Positions 8,901-19,371 are shown, counted from the first letter of the stretch. The stretch is 64,000 bases of DNA from Xanthomonas fragariae (GCF_017603965.1 NZ_CP071955.1:2356001-2420000); one strand, 5' to 3'. Made by a program: numbers and translations. Notes: generated by a model from the sequence alone, not told the origin.

Positions 8901-10299
8901 GTGTACTGAAACCCTCGCACAACATGCGCACCACACTGTCGAACGTAACGCGGCTCAACTGCGCGAATGGCCATGCGCGACGCACCAGCGCAAACAATGC
9001 ATCTTCATCCCAGTCTTCGCATGCAGCCTCGGCTACGATCTGCTGCGCAAGTACGTCGATCGGCGCCAGCAGAATGCGCAAGGCATCCAACTCGCCACGG
9101 CGCACGCTGTCCAGCAGCGCGGCGCATTCGACCAACTCGTCGCGCGTCTGCGCAAACAGCCTTGCCTGCGGCGTGCCACCGACCGCATGTCAGGAGCGCC
9201 CGGCGCGCTGCAGGAACGTTGCGATCGACCGCGGCGAACCGAGCTGACACACCAGATCGACATCGCCGATATCCAGGCCAAGTTCCAGCGATGCGGTCGC
9301 CACCAGCACGGTCAGCTCGCCGGCTTTGAGCCTTTGTTCGGCTAGCAAACGCGTCTCGCGCGACAAGCTTCCGTGATGCGCCGCGACCCACTGCTTGCCG
9401 AGCAAATCGCCCAGATGCCGCGCAGCGCGCTCGGCCATGCGCCGCGTGTTGACGAACACCAGCGTAGTGCGTTGTTGCTGCGCAAGCTTGGCCACATCCG
9501 CATACACCTGCAGCCATTGATCGTTGGACATCACCACACTCAACGGCGTCGGCGGCAATGCCAGTGCCAGATCGCGCACTCGGGTGTAGCCGATATCGAC
9601 GATTTCGCACTCCGGTGGCTGGCCGTCTTCGCCTGCGCCAACCAGAAACTGCGCCACTGTCTCGATGGGCTTCTGCGTTGCCGATAATCCAACCCGCGTG
9701 ATCGACCGCTCGGCCAGCCGCTGCAATCGCTCCAATGTCAGGCTCAGATGGCTGCCGCGTTTGTCCGCCGCCACCGCGTGGATCTCATCGACGATGACGG
9801 TGCGCACATGCCGCAGCGCGTTGCGGCCGGAGGCCGAGCCCAACAGCACATACAACGACTCCGGTGTAGTCACCAGAATATGCGGCGGCGTGCGCCGCGC
9901 TTGTGCCCGCTCACGTTGTGGCGTGTCGCCGGTGCGCACCGCCGTGCGTACTGCAACATCCGGCAACCCGCTTGCAGCCAGCGCCGCACGGATGCCCTGC
10001 AACGGTGCATCCAGATTGAGGTGGATGTCGTTGGACAGCGCCTTCAACGGCGACACGTAAATAACGCGGGTTTCGTCGGGCAACCCACCATCGTTGGAAA
10101 GACCATCGCGGATCAACGCATCGATAGCGGCGAAAAACGCGGTCAACGTCTTACCCGAGCCGGTCGGCGCGGCCACCAAGGTATGCCGCCCGGCCTGGAT
10201 CGCCGGCCACGCAGCGATCTGCGCCGGCGTGGGCGCAGCAAAAGTCTGTGCGAACCACGCGGCAACCACAGGATGGAACTGTTGCAGGACAGGATGCAT
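5846..10299 (-). pseudogene. lhr: lhr: Lhr-type DEAD/DEAH-box helicase, broken by a nonsense and a frameshift mutation
   Basis: The N-terminal helicase half (ATG 10299, [12 protein letters not shown]) has Walker [16 protein letters not shown] (motif II), SAT (motif III) and QRAGRS (motif VI). Right after QRAGRS an in-frame TGA at 9190-9192 interrupts the frame; the same frame continues beyond it with [14 protein letters not shown], so GGA to TGA is the likely change. Near 8803 one base is lost and reading must shift to rejoin [14 protein letters not shown]. The remaining C-terminal frame is open to 5846. Lhr proteins are large (about 1400 residues or more) helicases linked to DNA repair. Only the N-terminal fragment, which ends inside the second RecA domain, could be made. 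A 31-bp sequence is repeated 60 bp apart at 6880 and 6940. Confidence 0.85.
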
Positions 10300-10533
10300 T
10301 GGCCATGCCCGACACCGAGCCCTCATCTTGGCCGCACGGCATTCGGATTCAACTCGACGAGACTGCAATGGATGGGGTTGCGCAGTGGCCGATACAAGCC
10401 GGACGCCGCGATGGCAGTGAATGATTTACCGCGTTGACGCCAGCATCTGCCGCTGAAAGGGCGAGGCTCTCGCAACACTGCGGCCCCGGCACGGCGATTG
10501 TCGATCAGCCGCATGCCATGGCACATTGATGGC

Positions 10534-10878
10534 ATGCCCAGCCTTATTCTCTTCATGATTGCCGGCGCCGCGCTGTACGCGTTCTGGAATTCCTCGCGTG
10601 CCGCTGCCGAACGTGCCGGTATCCTCGGTCGCAATGCCTGCCGCGCTGCCGATGTGCAGTGGCTGGACCAGAGCGTACATTCCACCAACATCCGCATCTG
10701 CCGCAAACCCAACGGCTGGCTGGGCCTGGAGCGTACATTTCGCTTCGAGTATTCGTACGATGGCGTCGACCGCCACAGCGGCCGCTTGGTGCTGCGCAGC
10801 GATCAGTTGATCGCCTTCACCGGCCCGCAAGTGGCAACGGTGACGCCGCTGAATCAGGATCATGAGCGTTTGAACTGA
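10534..10878 (+). CDS. DUF3301 family membrane-anchored protein
   Basis: 114 residues. One N-terminal membrane segment (LILFMIAGAALYAFW) is followed by a soluble domain with LDQSVHSTNIRICRKPNG, WLGLERTFRFEYSYDG and RSGRL-type strands that match the DUF3301 pattern. Function unknown. ATG 10534 is chosen because it directly precedes the membrane segment; an ATG at 10516 would add six residues. It is divergent from lhr. Confidence 0.75.
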   Translation: MPSLILFMIAGAALYAFWNSSRAAAERAGILGRNACRAADVQWLDQSVHSTNIRICRKPNGWLGLERTFRFEYSYDGVDRHSGRLVLRSDQLIAFTGPQVATVTPLNQDHERLN

Positions 10879-11054
10879 CCGGGGTCTGGCTGCTGGCCGG
10901 GCGCGCTACCAAAGTGTTCGTGCGCAACGGTGCTGGACTGAAAATCCCGGTCATCAAGACGCGCCGACACGCTCCATGCAGCGACAGCCGCCTCGCTGAT
11001 CCGATACCCGATCACGCGCGGTGGTGGCGTGCAACCGCCTCACACCTGGACCTC

Positions 11055-11080
11055 AAAAATCAGACGCGCGAACACGCGTC
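11055..11080 (-). terminator. Terminator of sspB
   Basis: On the minus strand GACGCG and CGCGTC pair around a 6-nt loop and are followed by TGATTTTT, 13 bp beyond the sspB stop. Confidence 0.65.
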
Positions 11081-11092
11081 CAGAGCTGATGG

Positions 11093-11533
11093 CTATTTGA
11101 CCACGCGCAGATGCGGACGCTTGCCGCCACTGGGTGGCTCATCCGACGTAGGCGTGCCCGGTGGCGGCGCGCTGGGATCCGGCGGTTCTGTGCTGGTGCC
11201 GGGAATATCGTCCGGCAATGCCATACCATGCCCGGTCTCGCGCGCGTACACCGCAAGTACGGCGGCTATCGGCACCATCACCGGATGGCTGACGCCGCCA
11301 AAGCGTGCGGTGAAGCTGACGCTCTCGTTGTCGACCTGGAGCCCGACCACGGCGCGCTCGGCGATATTCAACACGACGCGACCGTCCTTGACCGCGCTGG
11401 CAGGCACCTGCACGCCAGGCAGGCCTGCATCCACCAGAACATGCGGCGTCATGCCGTTGTCGTTGATCCACTGGACCAAGGCCCGCAGCAAGTACGGGCG
11501 ATGGCTTGTCATGCGGGGGAAATCTTCGCTCAT
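11093..11533 (-). CDS. sspB: ClpXP protease specificity-enhancing factor SspB
   Basis: 146 residues. SspB tethers ssrA-tagged and other substrates to ClpXP. The substrate-binding core is visible as RPYLLRALVQWINDNGMTPH, VLNIAERAV and the barrel strand VSFTARFGGV. A flexible Pro/Ser/Thr tail leads to the short C-terminal ClpX-binding patch GGKRPHLRVVK, matching the LRVVK ending of E. coli SspB. It lies downstream of sspA in the same orientation, the standard pairing. Confidence 0.95.
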   Translation of the reverse strand: MSEDFPRMTSHRPYLLRALVQWINDNGMTPHVLVDAGLPGVQVPASAVKDGRVVLNIAERAVVGLQVDNESVSFTARFGGVSHPVMVPIAAVLAVYARETGHGMALPDDIPGTSTEPPDPSAPPPGTPTSDEPPSGGKRPHLRVVK

Positions 11534-11611
11534 CGCCTCATTTTACCCGCACACGACCCACAGCGGAGGCCGGACGATCGTAAGTCGGTCTGTTGGCATA
11601 CAGCCGCCGCA

Positions 11612-12247
11612 TCAGCACGGCAGATCGCGCAGTTTCTTTTCCTGATCGGTCAGGCTGCGGATGAAGCCGGGGTTGCGGAAGATCCGGTTGCCGTAGTCCT
11701 CGATCGCCTTGCCATCCTTGGGCAAGCTGATCTGCAACGCGTCCAGTCGCCAGATGATCGGCGCCATCGCGCAATCGGCCAGACTCATTTCCGGGTTGAG
11801 GAAGAATTTGCTTGCCTTGAACAGCGGCACCGATGCGGTGAGCAGTTCTTTCAGGCGTTTGCGGCCGGCCTCGGCCTGGGTCTTGTTGCCGAGCTGGACC
11901 GCCTGCGCCTGCGGCACCCAATCGTGCTCGATGCGCAGCATCGCCAGACGCAGGCGCGCGCGCGATAGTGGATCGACCGGCATCAGCGGCGGATGCGGAT
12001 AGCGCTCGTCCAGATATTCGCTGACCACTGATGCGGCGTACAGCACCAAGTCGCGTTCGACCAGCGTCGGCACCGAATGATAGGGATTGAGATCGATCAG
12101 ATCTTCGGGAGGATTTTGCGGGTCGACCGGCACCAGGTCGTAGGTAACCCCTTTTGCCGCCAGCACCAATCGAACCCGGTGGCACAACACGTCGTCGTTG
12201 GACGAAAACAAAGTCAAGGTATTGCGCATACGCACACTCGTCGCCAT
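11612..12247 (-). CDS. sspA: Stringent starvation protein A
   Basis: 211 residues with a glutathione-transferase fold: N-terminal thioredoxin-like part (TLFSSNDDVLCHRVRLVLAAKG, NPYHSVPTLVERD) and an all-helical C-terminal half. SspA binds RNA polymerase and alters transcription under starvation and acid stress rather than acting as a transferase. ATG 12247 is used; an internal ATG six codons later is possible. sspB follows after 78 bp; the bc1 genes lie upstream in the same direction. Confidence 0.95.
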   Translation of the reverse strand: MATSVRMRNTLTLFSSNDDVLCHRVRLVLAAKGVTYDLVPVDPQNPPEDLIDLNPYHSVPTLVERDLVLYAASVVSEYLDERYPHPPLMPVDPLSRARLRLAMLRIEHDWVPQAQAVQLGNKTQAEAGRKRLKELLTASVPLFKASKFFLNPEMSLADCAMAPIIWRLDALQISLPKDGKAIEDYGNRIFRNPGFIRSLTDQEKKLRDLPC

Positions 12248-12412
12248 TCAAGGCCCTCCGACGACCGGAATCCGCCGGCCGCATCGGCGCAGCCGGCCCA
12301 ACGCCGACCGTCACCACGGTCCTTCGAGTGTGCAATCACGTCACGCAAAAGCCAAGAGTGATGGGGCATATTAACGATTGCAGATGCAGCAGATGATGGG
12401 CTCGCAGAACGA

Positions 12413-13171
12413 TCAATGCACGTCCTTCCAGTATTCCTTCTTGAGCAGGTAGGCGATGAAGGTGAGCAGGGCAAGGAACAGGATCACCCACACGCCAATG
12501 CTCTGTCGCTTCAAGGCAGCCGGTTCGCCCGCGTACTCGAGGAAGTTGGCGATATCGCGAACGGTCTGATCGAATTCTACCTGCGTTTGTCGACCCGGCT
12601 GACCGAGCTTCAGCGCCTCTACCGGCTTGTCTCCGGTGTCCTTGTCGGGCGGCCCGAATTGCGCCTGCTGCAGGCCTTGCAGTTCCCACAACGGGTTAGG
12701 CATGGATGCATTCGGGAAAAGCTTGTTGTTCCAGCCCAGCGGGCGGGTCTGATCCAGATAGAACGACTTGAGGTAGGTATAGACCCAGTCGGTGCCGCGC
12801 ACGCGCGCGATCAAGGTGAGATCCGGCGGCGCCTTGCCGAACCACTTGGTGGCCGCATCGTGCGGCATTGTGCCTTCGATATGCTCGCCGACCTTGGCAC
12901 CGGTGAAGTTGAGGTTGGTCATGACCTCTTGTTCGCTCAATCCCAGATCGCTGGCCATGCGCGAATAGCGCAGGTATTTCAGCGAATGACAGCCGGAGCA
13001 GTAGTTCATGAACAACTGTGCGCCACGTTGCAGCGATGCGCGGTCGCTCAGGTCGTTGCCGGCATGCTGCACTGCTCCGCCTTCGGCCGCCATTGCTCCA
13101 ACTGCAAGCGTCAAACCGCAAAGCAGCGCCACCGCGCGCGACTTCCATGACATCACGATGTGGTTAGTCAT
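12413..13171 (-). CDS. petC: Cytochrome c1 of the bc1 complex
   Basis: 252 residues. Signal peptide ending near AVGAMAAEGG, then the heme c site CSGCH (C58, C61, H62), and a C-terminal membrane anchor (IGVWVILFLALLTFIAYLLKK) with a basic end. It transfers electrons from the Rieske protein to soluble cytochrome c in the periplasm. ATG 13171 overlaps the petB stop by 8 bp; the ATG at 13153 (MSWKSRAVALL) would also give a good signal peptide. Confidence 0.95.
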   Translation of the reverse strand: MTNHIVMSWKSRAVALLCGLTLAVGAMAAEGGAVQHAGNDLSDRASLQRGAQLFMNYCSGCHSLKYLRYSRMASDLGLSEQEVMTNLNFTGAKVGEHIEGTMPHDAATKWFGKAPPDLTLIARVRGTDWVYTYLKSFYLDQTRPLGWNNKLFPNASMPNPLWELQGLQQAQFGPPDKDTGDKPVEALKLGQPGRQTQVEFDQTVRDIANFLEYAGEPAALKRQSIGVWVILFLALLTFIAYLLKKEYWKDVH

Positions 13172-14423
13172 GGATGGACACCCGTTCCGGTACCGGTTTG
13201 CTCTTATCCAGCCGTGTCCACACCGGCATGGTGATGAAGAAGGCGAAATACAGGAAGGTCAGCACACGCCCGATATACGTTTCGTGCGCGTCGGTACCGG
13301 GGCCTGAACCAATCACGCCCAGCCACACGAAGCACACCACCAGCACGCCCAGTGCGACCTTGGAGATCCAACCGCGGTAGCGGACCGAGCGCACTTTTGC
13401 TCGATCCAGCCACGGCACCAGGAACAGGATCGCGATCGCCGAGAACATCACCAGCACGCCACCGAGCTTGTTGGGCACCACCCGCAACATCGCGTAATAA
13501 GGCGTGTAGTACCACACCGGTTTGATATGCTCCGGCGTCACCAGCCGATTGGCCTCGGTGAAATTGTCATGCTCCAGGAACAGGCCGCCGAAGGCGGGCG
13601 CGAAGAAGATGATGAAGGCTGCGATCAGCAGCAAAAATCCGACACCGACCAGATCCTTGACTGTGTAATACGGATGGAACGGAATGCCGTCGGCCGGCTT
13701 GTGTGCATCCCAGCGATTGCCCTTGGGGCCCTTCTTGATGTCCACGCCATCGGGATTGTTGGAGCCCACTTCATGCAGCGCACCGATGTGCAACACGATC
13801 AGCAACAGCAGCACCAGCGGCAATGCGATTACGTGCAACGCGAAGAAACGGTTGAGCGTGGCATCGCCGGGCAGGTAGTCGCCCATGATCCATTCAGTCA
13901 GCCCATTGCCGATCACCGGAATGGCGCCGAACAAGGAGATGATCACCTTCGCGCCCCAGAACGACATCTGCCCCCACGGCAACACGTAGCCCATGAAGGC
14001 TTCGGCCATCAGCACCAGGTAAATCAGCATGCCGAGAATCCACACCAGCTCGCGCGGCTTTTGGTAACTGCCATACATCAGCCCGCGGAACATATGCAGA
14101 TACACCACGATGAAGAACAGCGAGGCGCCGGTGCTGTGCATGTAGCGGATCAGCCAGCCCCACTCCACGTCCCGCATGATGTATTCGATCGAGGCGAATG
14201 CATCGACGGCGCTGGTCTTGTAGTGCATCGTCAGGAAGATGCCAGTGACGATCTGGTTGACCAGCACCACGATGGCCAACGACCCGAAGTAGTACCAGAG
14301 ATTGAAGTTCTTCGGCGCGTAGTACTCGCTGAAGTGCTTGCGGTACATGGGCATCAGACCGGGCGCGCGTTCGTTGACCCAACCGAACACACCGTTGGCA
14401 GTACGGACCAGGATATTGCTCAT
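13164..14423 (-). CDS. petB: Cytochrome b of the bc1 complex
   Basis: 419 residues, about eight membrane segments, with the quinol-site PEWY-type region replaced here by the local stretch TPEHIKPVWYYTPYY. Heme-ligand helices are represented by RYMHSTGASLFFIVVYLH and RFFALHVIALPLVLLLLIVLH. It forms the membrane core of the ubiquinol:cytochrome c oxidoreductase. Start ATG overlaps the petA stop by one base; the 3' end overlaps petC, so translation of the three is probably coupled. Confidence 0.96.
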   Translation of the reverse strand: MSNILVRTANGVFGWVNERAPGLMPMYRKHFSEYYAPKNFNLWYYFGSLAIVVLVNQIVTGIFLTMHYKTSAVDAFASIEYIMRDVEWGWLIRYMHSTGASLFFIVVYLHMFRGLMYGSYQKPRELVWILGMLIYLVLMAEAFMGYVLPWGQMSFWGAKVIISLFGAIPVIGNGLTEWIMGDYLPGDATLNRFFALHVIALPLVLLLLIVLHIGALHEVGSNNPDGVDIKKGPKGNRWDAHKPADGIPFHPYYTVKDLVGVGFLLLIAAFIIFFAPAFGGLFLEHDNFTEANRLVTPEHIKPVWYYTPYYAMLRVVPNKLGGVLVMFSAIAILFLVPWLDRAKVRSVRYRGWISKVALGVLVVCFVWLGVIGSGPGTDAHETYIGRVLTFLYFAFFITMPVWTRLDKSKPVPERVSIHD

Positions 14424-15067
14424 CAGGCAGCCCCCATGCTTTTGGCCGACTTACCGGTACCGTCGGGATCGACGCCGATCACCAGGGTGTTGTCGTCTAC
14501 GTAGTGATGTGGGGGCACCAGCAGGTTGATCGGTGCCGGCACACCATCGAAGACGCGGCCGGACATGTCGAAGCGCGACTTGTGGCAGGGGCAGAAGTAG
14601 CCGCCTTTCCACTGCGGGTCATAGGGCTCGGGGCGAATCTCGGCGACCATCTCCGGCGAGCAGCCCAGGTGCGTACACAGCCCGACCAGCACCGATATGT
14701 CGGACTTGATCGAACGGTATTCGGGGTTCTTCAATACATAGTCCGGCTGCTGGTCCTTGTTCTCGGACTTGGGATCCTTGAGCCGGTCATCCAACGATGG
14801 CAGTGCGTCGAGCATCGCCTTGGAGCGCTTGACGATCCAGATCGGCTGACCGCGCCACTCCAGGACCAAGCGTTGCCCTTCCTGCAAGGCGCTGATGTCG
14901 GCGGTCACCGGTGCGCCGGCCAATTTGGCACGTGCACTGGGATTCCACGACTTCACGAACGGAACTGCGACGAATCCTGCTCCGACCGCACCGACCACGG
15001 CCGTTGTCGCGGTTAAAAACCGACGACGCCCGATATCAGCAGGTGCGTTAACCCCATCGTTGGCCAT
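14423..15067 (-). CDS. petA: Rieske iron-sulfur protein of the bc1 complex
   Basis: 214 residues. A twin-arginine type N-terminus (GRRRFLTATTAVVGAVGAGF) suits Tat export and membrane anchoring. The [2Fe-2S] ligands lie in CTHLGC and CPCHKSRFD. First gene of the petABC operon; the promoter should lie in the 15068-15449 interval. Confidence 0.96.
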   Translation of the reverse strand: MANDGVNAPADIGRRRFLTATTAVVGAVGAGFVAVPFVKSWNPSARAKLAGAPVTADISALQEGQRLVLEWRGQPIWIVKRSKAMLDALPSLDDRLKDPKSENKDQQPDYVLKNPEYRSIKSDISVLVGLCTHLGCSPEMVAEIRPEPYDPQWKGGYFCPCHKSRFDMSGRVFDGVPAPINLLVPPHHYVDDNTLVIGVDPDGTGKSAKSMGAA

Positions 15068-15449
15068 CCGGCTCTCCGATCTTGATTAGGTAGCGTGAGG
15101 CTGCCAACGGCTGGCGGGGGGTCCAACCGCGATGAATCGCACGCAGTGTAGCGGAACGCTTAATGCACAGACAATGCAATGTACGCAGTCCGCCCTATGC
15201 GATGCAAACAGGCAATGCATGCGGTCGTTGAGCAGATGGAGTGAGCGGCTGTGCGGCCCCGTCGGCAGCTGTGACGCGGTGCACGCAGCCTGCCTGCCGA
15301 CGCGACGGACCCGGCACGGGATCAATCCGCAATGATGCACTTGCAGCACAGAAGAACTGCAGCGCGCGACCGATTCGCTGCCGGCACTCCTCGACGACTG
15401 TCCAAGCAACTATCGCAATACATTCGGCGCACAGTGCAGACGCACAACT
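15068..15449. other. Gene-free interval upstream of petA
   Basis: 382 bp without a credible gene. It should hold the petABC promoter on the minus strand and the 3' region of the transglycosylase gene. Several short TGCA/GCAATGCA repeats occur near 15165-15220; no clear box could be assigned. Confidence 0.5.
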
Positions 15450-16442
15450 TCAGTTGGCTGCGGTCGCCTGACCGCGATAACGGACGGCCAGCAAGCCGAC
15501 GCGTTGCACATAGCGCTGGGTTTCGCTATAAGGCGGAACCCCGCCGTAGCGATCCACAGCGCCCTCACCTGCGTTGTAGCCGGCAGCGGCCAGGGTGAGA
15601 TCGCCGTTGAAGCGCTTCAGCAACCACGCAACATAGTGCACGCCGCCACGAATATTTTGCGTTGCATCATAGGCATCGCTGACACCGAAGCGGCGAGCGG
15701 TGCCTGGCATCAACTGCATCAAGCCTTGCGCACCGGCACGACTGAGCGCCAGCGGGTTGTAGGCCGACTCGGCGTGGATGATCGCGCGCACGATCGCTTC
15801 TTCGACACCGAATTCGCGCGCCGCCGCCGCGATTTCCTGCTGGTAGGCATCGGTGTTGAGCCGGATCGCAGCGAAGTTGAGGCCCGGCTTGGCACTACAG
15901 GCGTAGCAGGTTTCGATAAAGCTGTAGTGGATGGTGCGCAGGCCTTCGATGCTGGCCACCTCGCGCGGGCGGGCGCTGGTGTAGTGGCGCACGCCGTTCT
16001 TCAGATAAGCGTAGACCTGCCCGCTGACCACCCGGCGAGGATTGACCGGCACTGCGGCAGGCGGCGGGGCGACCGATGCGGCCGACACCGGCAGCGCGCG
16101 CGGCACGACTGCCGAAGCGACCTCGGCAGCGCGACGTGGTCGCTGGCTGACCGGCTGACTGATGATCGTGGTCGGCGCACCGCTGTCGATGTTGGCCATG
16201 CTGCGCGCTGGACTGGCAGATAGACCTGCTGTCGAAGGCGTCGATGCAGACGACGGCATGCGACGGACCGAACGCTCCGGGGTGTAGCTGCTGATGACGC
16301 TACATGCCGCACCGCTCTGACGCTTGCTCGAGTAGCTGGTGATGCCGTCGCCGCTGACGCACTTGTACAGCGTGCCGGCGCTGACCGGGGCGACCGACAG
16401 CGTAACGAGCAAGAGCCCCAGCAATCTTGACATCCCCTTCAT
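15450..16442 (-). CDS. Lytic transglycosylase (SLT domain) with N-terminal DUF4124-like domain
   Basis: 330 residues from ATG 16442 (MKGMSRLLGLLLVTL, Sec signal peptide). The segment GTLYKCVSGDGITSYSSK (residues 23-40) resembles the DUF4124 fold. A Pro/Ala-rich linker leads to the Slt domain from about residue 205: EAIVRAIIHAESAYNP with catalytic Glu225, GLMQLMPGTA and NLTLAAAGYNAGEGAV-type motifs. It cleaves peptidoglycan in the periplasm. The frame continues upstream without a start as good. Confidence 0.88.
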   Translation of the reverse strand: MKGMSRLLGLLLVTLSVAPVSAGTLYKCVSGDGITSYSSKRQSGAACSVISSYTPERSVRRMPSSASTPSTAGLSASPARSMANIDSGAPTTIISQPVSQRPRRAAEVASAVVPRALPVSAASVAPPPAAVPVNPRRVVSGQVYAYLKNGVRHYTSARPREVASIEGLRTIHYSFIETCYACSAKPGLNFAAIRLNTDAYQQEIAAAAREFGVEEAIVRAIIHAESAYNPLALSRAGAQGLMQLMPGTARRFGVSDAYDATQNIRGGVHYVAWLLKRFNGDLTLAAAGYNAGEGAVDRYGGVPPYSETQRYVQRVGLLAVRYRGQATAAN

Positions 16443-16686
16443 GTGGCGGAGTGTCCCAGCTTGCCCTGGGCTTGCCAAGTGTCGGGCGCCATTATCCGGA
16501 TAGCCGGTCAAATTGCGCTCGCAATCTGTCCAGGGCCTGGGCCACCCGTGCCTACATCGTACGCATGGCCGACCGGCCGGTGTTTGGTCGTGCCGACGCG
16601 ACGATGCCCAGGCCTGAGCATTCGGACGGACCCGGCGCAAGCAGGTAAACTGCGCAGCTGTTTTCTACCCGCCTGGAATAAGCGCC

Positions 16687-18156
16687 ATGCCCGGGACATC
16701 CGTTTCCGATCTGTCCACGGCCTCCGCCGCGGACGCATCTGCCCTGTTGCCGCTGCCAGCGGCCCGCCCGAGGGCGCCTGCCGTGGTGCGCGGCAAGCTC
16801 TACATCAAGACCCACGGTTGCCAGATGAACGAGTACGACTCAGCCAAGATGGCCGACGTGCTTGCCGCTTCCGAAGGGCTGGAGCTGACCGACAACCCCG
16901 AAGAAGCCGACGTGGTGCTGGTCAACACCTGCTCGATCCGCGAGAAGGCGCAAGAAAAGGTGTTCAGCCAATTGGGCCGCTGGCGCTTGCTCAAGCAGAG
17001 CAGGCTCAACGCCGGCGGCACGCCGGTGATCATCGGCGTAGGCGGCTGCGTGGCCTCGCAGGAGGGCGAAGCCATCGTCAAACGCGCGCCATACGTTGAC
17101 CTGGTGTTCGGCCCGCAGACGCTGCATCGGCTGCCGGAATTGATCCGCGCGCGGCGCGAATCGGGCAAGTCGCAGGTAGATATCAGCTTCCCGGAAATCG
17201 AAAAGTTCGACCGCCTGCCCGAGCCACGTGCCGATGGCCCGTCGGCCTTCGTGTCGATCATGGAAGGCTGCTCCAAGTACTGCTCGTTCTGCGTAGTGCC
17301 CTACACCCGCGGCGAAGAAGTGAGCCGGCCGTTCGAAGACGTGCTGGTGGAAGTGGCACAACTCGCCGCGCAAGGCGTGCGTGAGATCAACCTGCTCGGC
17401 CAGAACGTCAACGCCTATCGCGGTGCTTATGGCGCCGATGCCGGTGAAGCAGCGCAATACGCGGATCTGGGCTTGTTGATTCGCACCATCGCGCAGATCG
17501 ACGGCATCGGCCGCATCCGCTTCACTACCTCGCATCCGCTGGAATTTTCCGATTCGCTGGTGGATGCGTATCGCGATGTGCCGCAGCTGGCCAATTACCT
17601 GCATCTGCCGGTGCAGGCAGGCAGCGACCGCATTCTGTCGGCGATGAAGCGTGGCTACACCGCGCTGGAATTCAAATCCAAGATCCGCAAGTTGCGCGCG
17701 GTGCGCCCGGATATTTCGATCAGCTCGGACTTCATCGTCGGCTTCCCTGGTGAAACCGAAACGGATTTCGAAAAGACCATGAAGTTGATCGAAGACGTGG
17801 GCTTCGATCAAAGCTTTTCGTTCGTGTATTCGCGCCGCCCCGGTACCCCGGCATCGGATCTGCAGGACGATACGCCCGAATCCGTCAAGCAGGCGCGCCT
17901 TGCCCGCTTGCAGGCGCAGATCAGCGCGCATGCAGCGCGCATTTCGCAGTCCATGGTGGGCAGCGTGCAGCGCGTCTTGGTGGAAGGTCCATCACGGCGT
18001 GATCCGAACGAATTGACCGGCAAGAGCGAGAACATGCGCCCGGTGAATTTCCCCGGCAATCCGCGCTTGATCGGACAGTTCGTCGATGTGCTGATTATCG
18101 AAGCGATGCGCAATTCGTTGCGTGGTCGTATCCAGCTGGACGAGCGCGCGAGCTGA
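16687..18156 (+). CDS. miaB: tRNA-2-methylthio-N6-dimethylallyladenosine synthase MiaB
   Basis: 489 residues. Methylthiolates i6A37 of tRNAs using two [4Fe-4S] clusters. N-terminal UPF0004 domain with Cys45 ([11 protein letters not shown]), Cys82 (NTCSIRE) and Cys121 (VGGCVA); radical SAM motif Cys195-x3-Cys199-x2-Cys202 ([16 protein letters not shown]); C-terminal TRAM domain ([11 protein letters not shown]). The first 35 residues are an Ala/Pro-rich extension. The 3' end abuts an IS30-type remnant. Confidence 0.96.
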   Translation: MPGTSVSDLSTASAADASALLPLPAARPRAPAVVRGKLYIKTHGCQMNEYDSAKMADVLAASEGLELTDNPEEADVVLVNTCSIREKAQEKVFSQLGRWRLLKQSRLNAGGTPVIIGVGGCVASQEGEAIVKRAPYVDLVFGPQTLHRLPELIRARRESGKSQVDISFPEIEKFDRLPEPRADGPSAFVSIMEGCSKYCSFCVVPYTRGEEVSRPFEDVLVEVAQLAAQGVREINLLGQNVNAYRGAYGADAGEAAQYADLGLLIRTIAQIDGIGRIRFTTSHPLEFSDSLVDAYRDVPQLANYLHLPVQAGSDRILSAMKRGYTALEFKSKIRKLRAVRPDISISSDFIVGFPGETETDFEKTMKLIEDVGFDQSFSFVYSRRPGTPASDLQDDTPESVKQARLARLQAQISAHAARISQSMVGSVQRVLVEGPSRRDPNELTGKSENMRPVNFPGNPRLIGQFVDVLIIEAMRNSLRGRIQLDERAS

Positions 18157-18766
18157 AACGGCATAGGCGCCATCGTGTTCGGCGTTGCGCACGTTCTCGG
18201 CGGTGCCGGCCAGCAGATGCAGGCGACTGCGACGTTCGGTCATGCTGACCACCACCGCCTTGCCATGCGAAGCGCGAAGGGTGTCCAGTTCCCAATCGCC
18301 GATCCGGCTGCGCTGCTCCACCACGCTCGGGCGCTATGTCCAGCTGCGCCGATGGGTCAACTGCCCGCGGCCATCGCCCCCGCCGCCGACGCTTGCGGCG
18401 GTGTTTGCGTAGATGCGTGAACAACCGACCACCGCGTTTCTGGTCGGCGTAGATGTGCCGATAGATCCATTCGTGACTGGCAAGGCCGGTGCGACCGGCA
18501 ATCTGTTCCGGGCCGAAGTCCTCACCCAGCAAGAGCTCGATCCGGGCGATGCGCACACGCCGGCTGGCCTGCGTGCGCCGATGCTCGCTGAGGCGCTGCG
18601 CATGATCGGGCAGATACTGCCGAACGTGCCGGTGACGGCGAAGTTCGCGGCTGATCGTGCTGGGCGCGCGCTCCAACGCATCGGCGATGGCCCGCATCGA
18701 CATCCCGGTTTCATATAACGCATGCAAACGGTATCGTTCTGACAGGTCCAGGCGGCTGGATGGCAT
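18157..18766 (-). pseudogene. Remnant of an IS30-family transposase
   Basis: The N-terminal part is clear: LSERYRLHALYETGMSMRAI, RAPSTISRELRRH (helix-turn-helix) and FGPEQIAGRTG. Around 18330 a frameshift is needed to continue with RIGDWELDTLRASHGKAVVV (the first Asp of the DDE core, RIGDWE-D-T). The sequence then runs out close to the 3' end of miaB, so the second half of the catalytic domain is missing. The protein cannot be active. Confidence 0.75.
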
Positions 18767-18839
18767 GGGCAACTCCACTTGGCGGTGAAGTCGTTAGGTC
18801 AGGTCGCCTGGACCACTTCACAACCGTTGGTGTTGCGAA

Positions 18840-19271
18840 TCAGAGTTGAAGCCGCCGGGTCTTCCGCTGCCGGCGGAGTTCAAGTCGCTTTTCAGCTCGG
18901 GCAATGCGCTCTTGTTGACGCTTGATGTAGGCATCACCCTTTCGCACGCGGACCATCATGCCTGCCGGGAACACAACGCAAAAATAGATCACCAGACCAA
19001 CGCACCACAGTCCTGGTGTGAGTAGCTTCATGCCACCGTCCATGAAGGCCAGCGGCAGCAGCATCAGCCCAATAGCCAATGCGCCGAAACAGTAAATGCC
19101 TTGGAGCAAAAGAAAATGCGTGATGTGGGCAGGGTCAGCCCTGAGCAACTCAATCTTTCTCAGTTCAGCTCGGTTGATCATCAAGCCAATTTTTTCATCC
19201 CAAAAGCTAAGCTTATCGAACGCCCACTTCGCAACAATGAGAACAACCGCTGCAACCAGACTACCGACCAC
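18840..19271 (-). CDS. Hypothetical membrane protein with C-terminal basic coil (5' end uncertain)
   Basis: 143 residues from a GTG at 19271. Hydrophobic segments at the N-terminus (VGSLVAAVVLIVAKWAF) and in the middle (GIYCFGALAIGLMLLPLAF and LWCVGLVIYFCVVFPAGM), then a highly basic helix (KRQQERIARAEKRLELRRQRK). Its upstream codons run into a stop before the IS3 copy at 19346, with no ATG in frame, so its original start may have been lost. Family not recognised. Confidence 0.5.
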   Translation of the reverse strand: MVGSLVAAVVLIVAKWAFDKLSFWDEKIGLMINRAELRKIELLRADPAHITHFLLLQGIYCFGALAIGLMLLPLAFMDGGMKLLTPGLWCVGLVIYFCVVFPAGMMVRVRKGDAYIKRQQERIARAEKRLELRRQRKTRRLQL

Positions 19272-19371
19272 TGAACCGCCCCGGGAAGTTGGGAGGCTGT
19301 TTGGTTTGAGTCACGCCGCTTTGGCGTAACCGGCCTGTTGTCGATTGATACGCCCAGGGTTCCGTAGACAC

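Noticed and set aside
15160..15225. Repeated GCAATGCA-like motifs suggestive of a CRISPR or iteron array
   Set aside because: Repeats are very short and irregular, without constant spacers.
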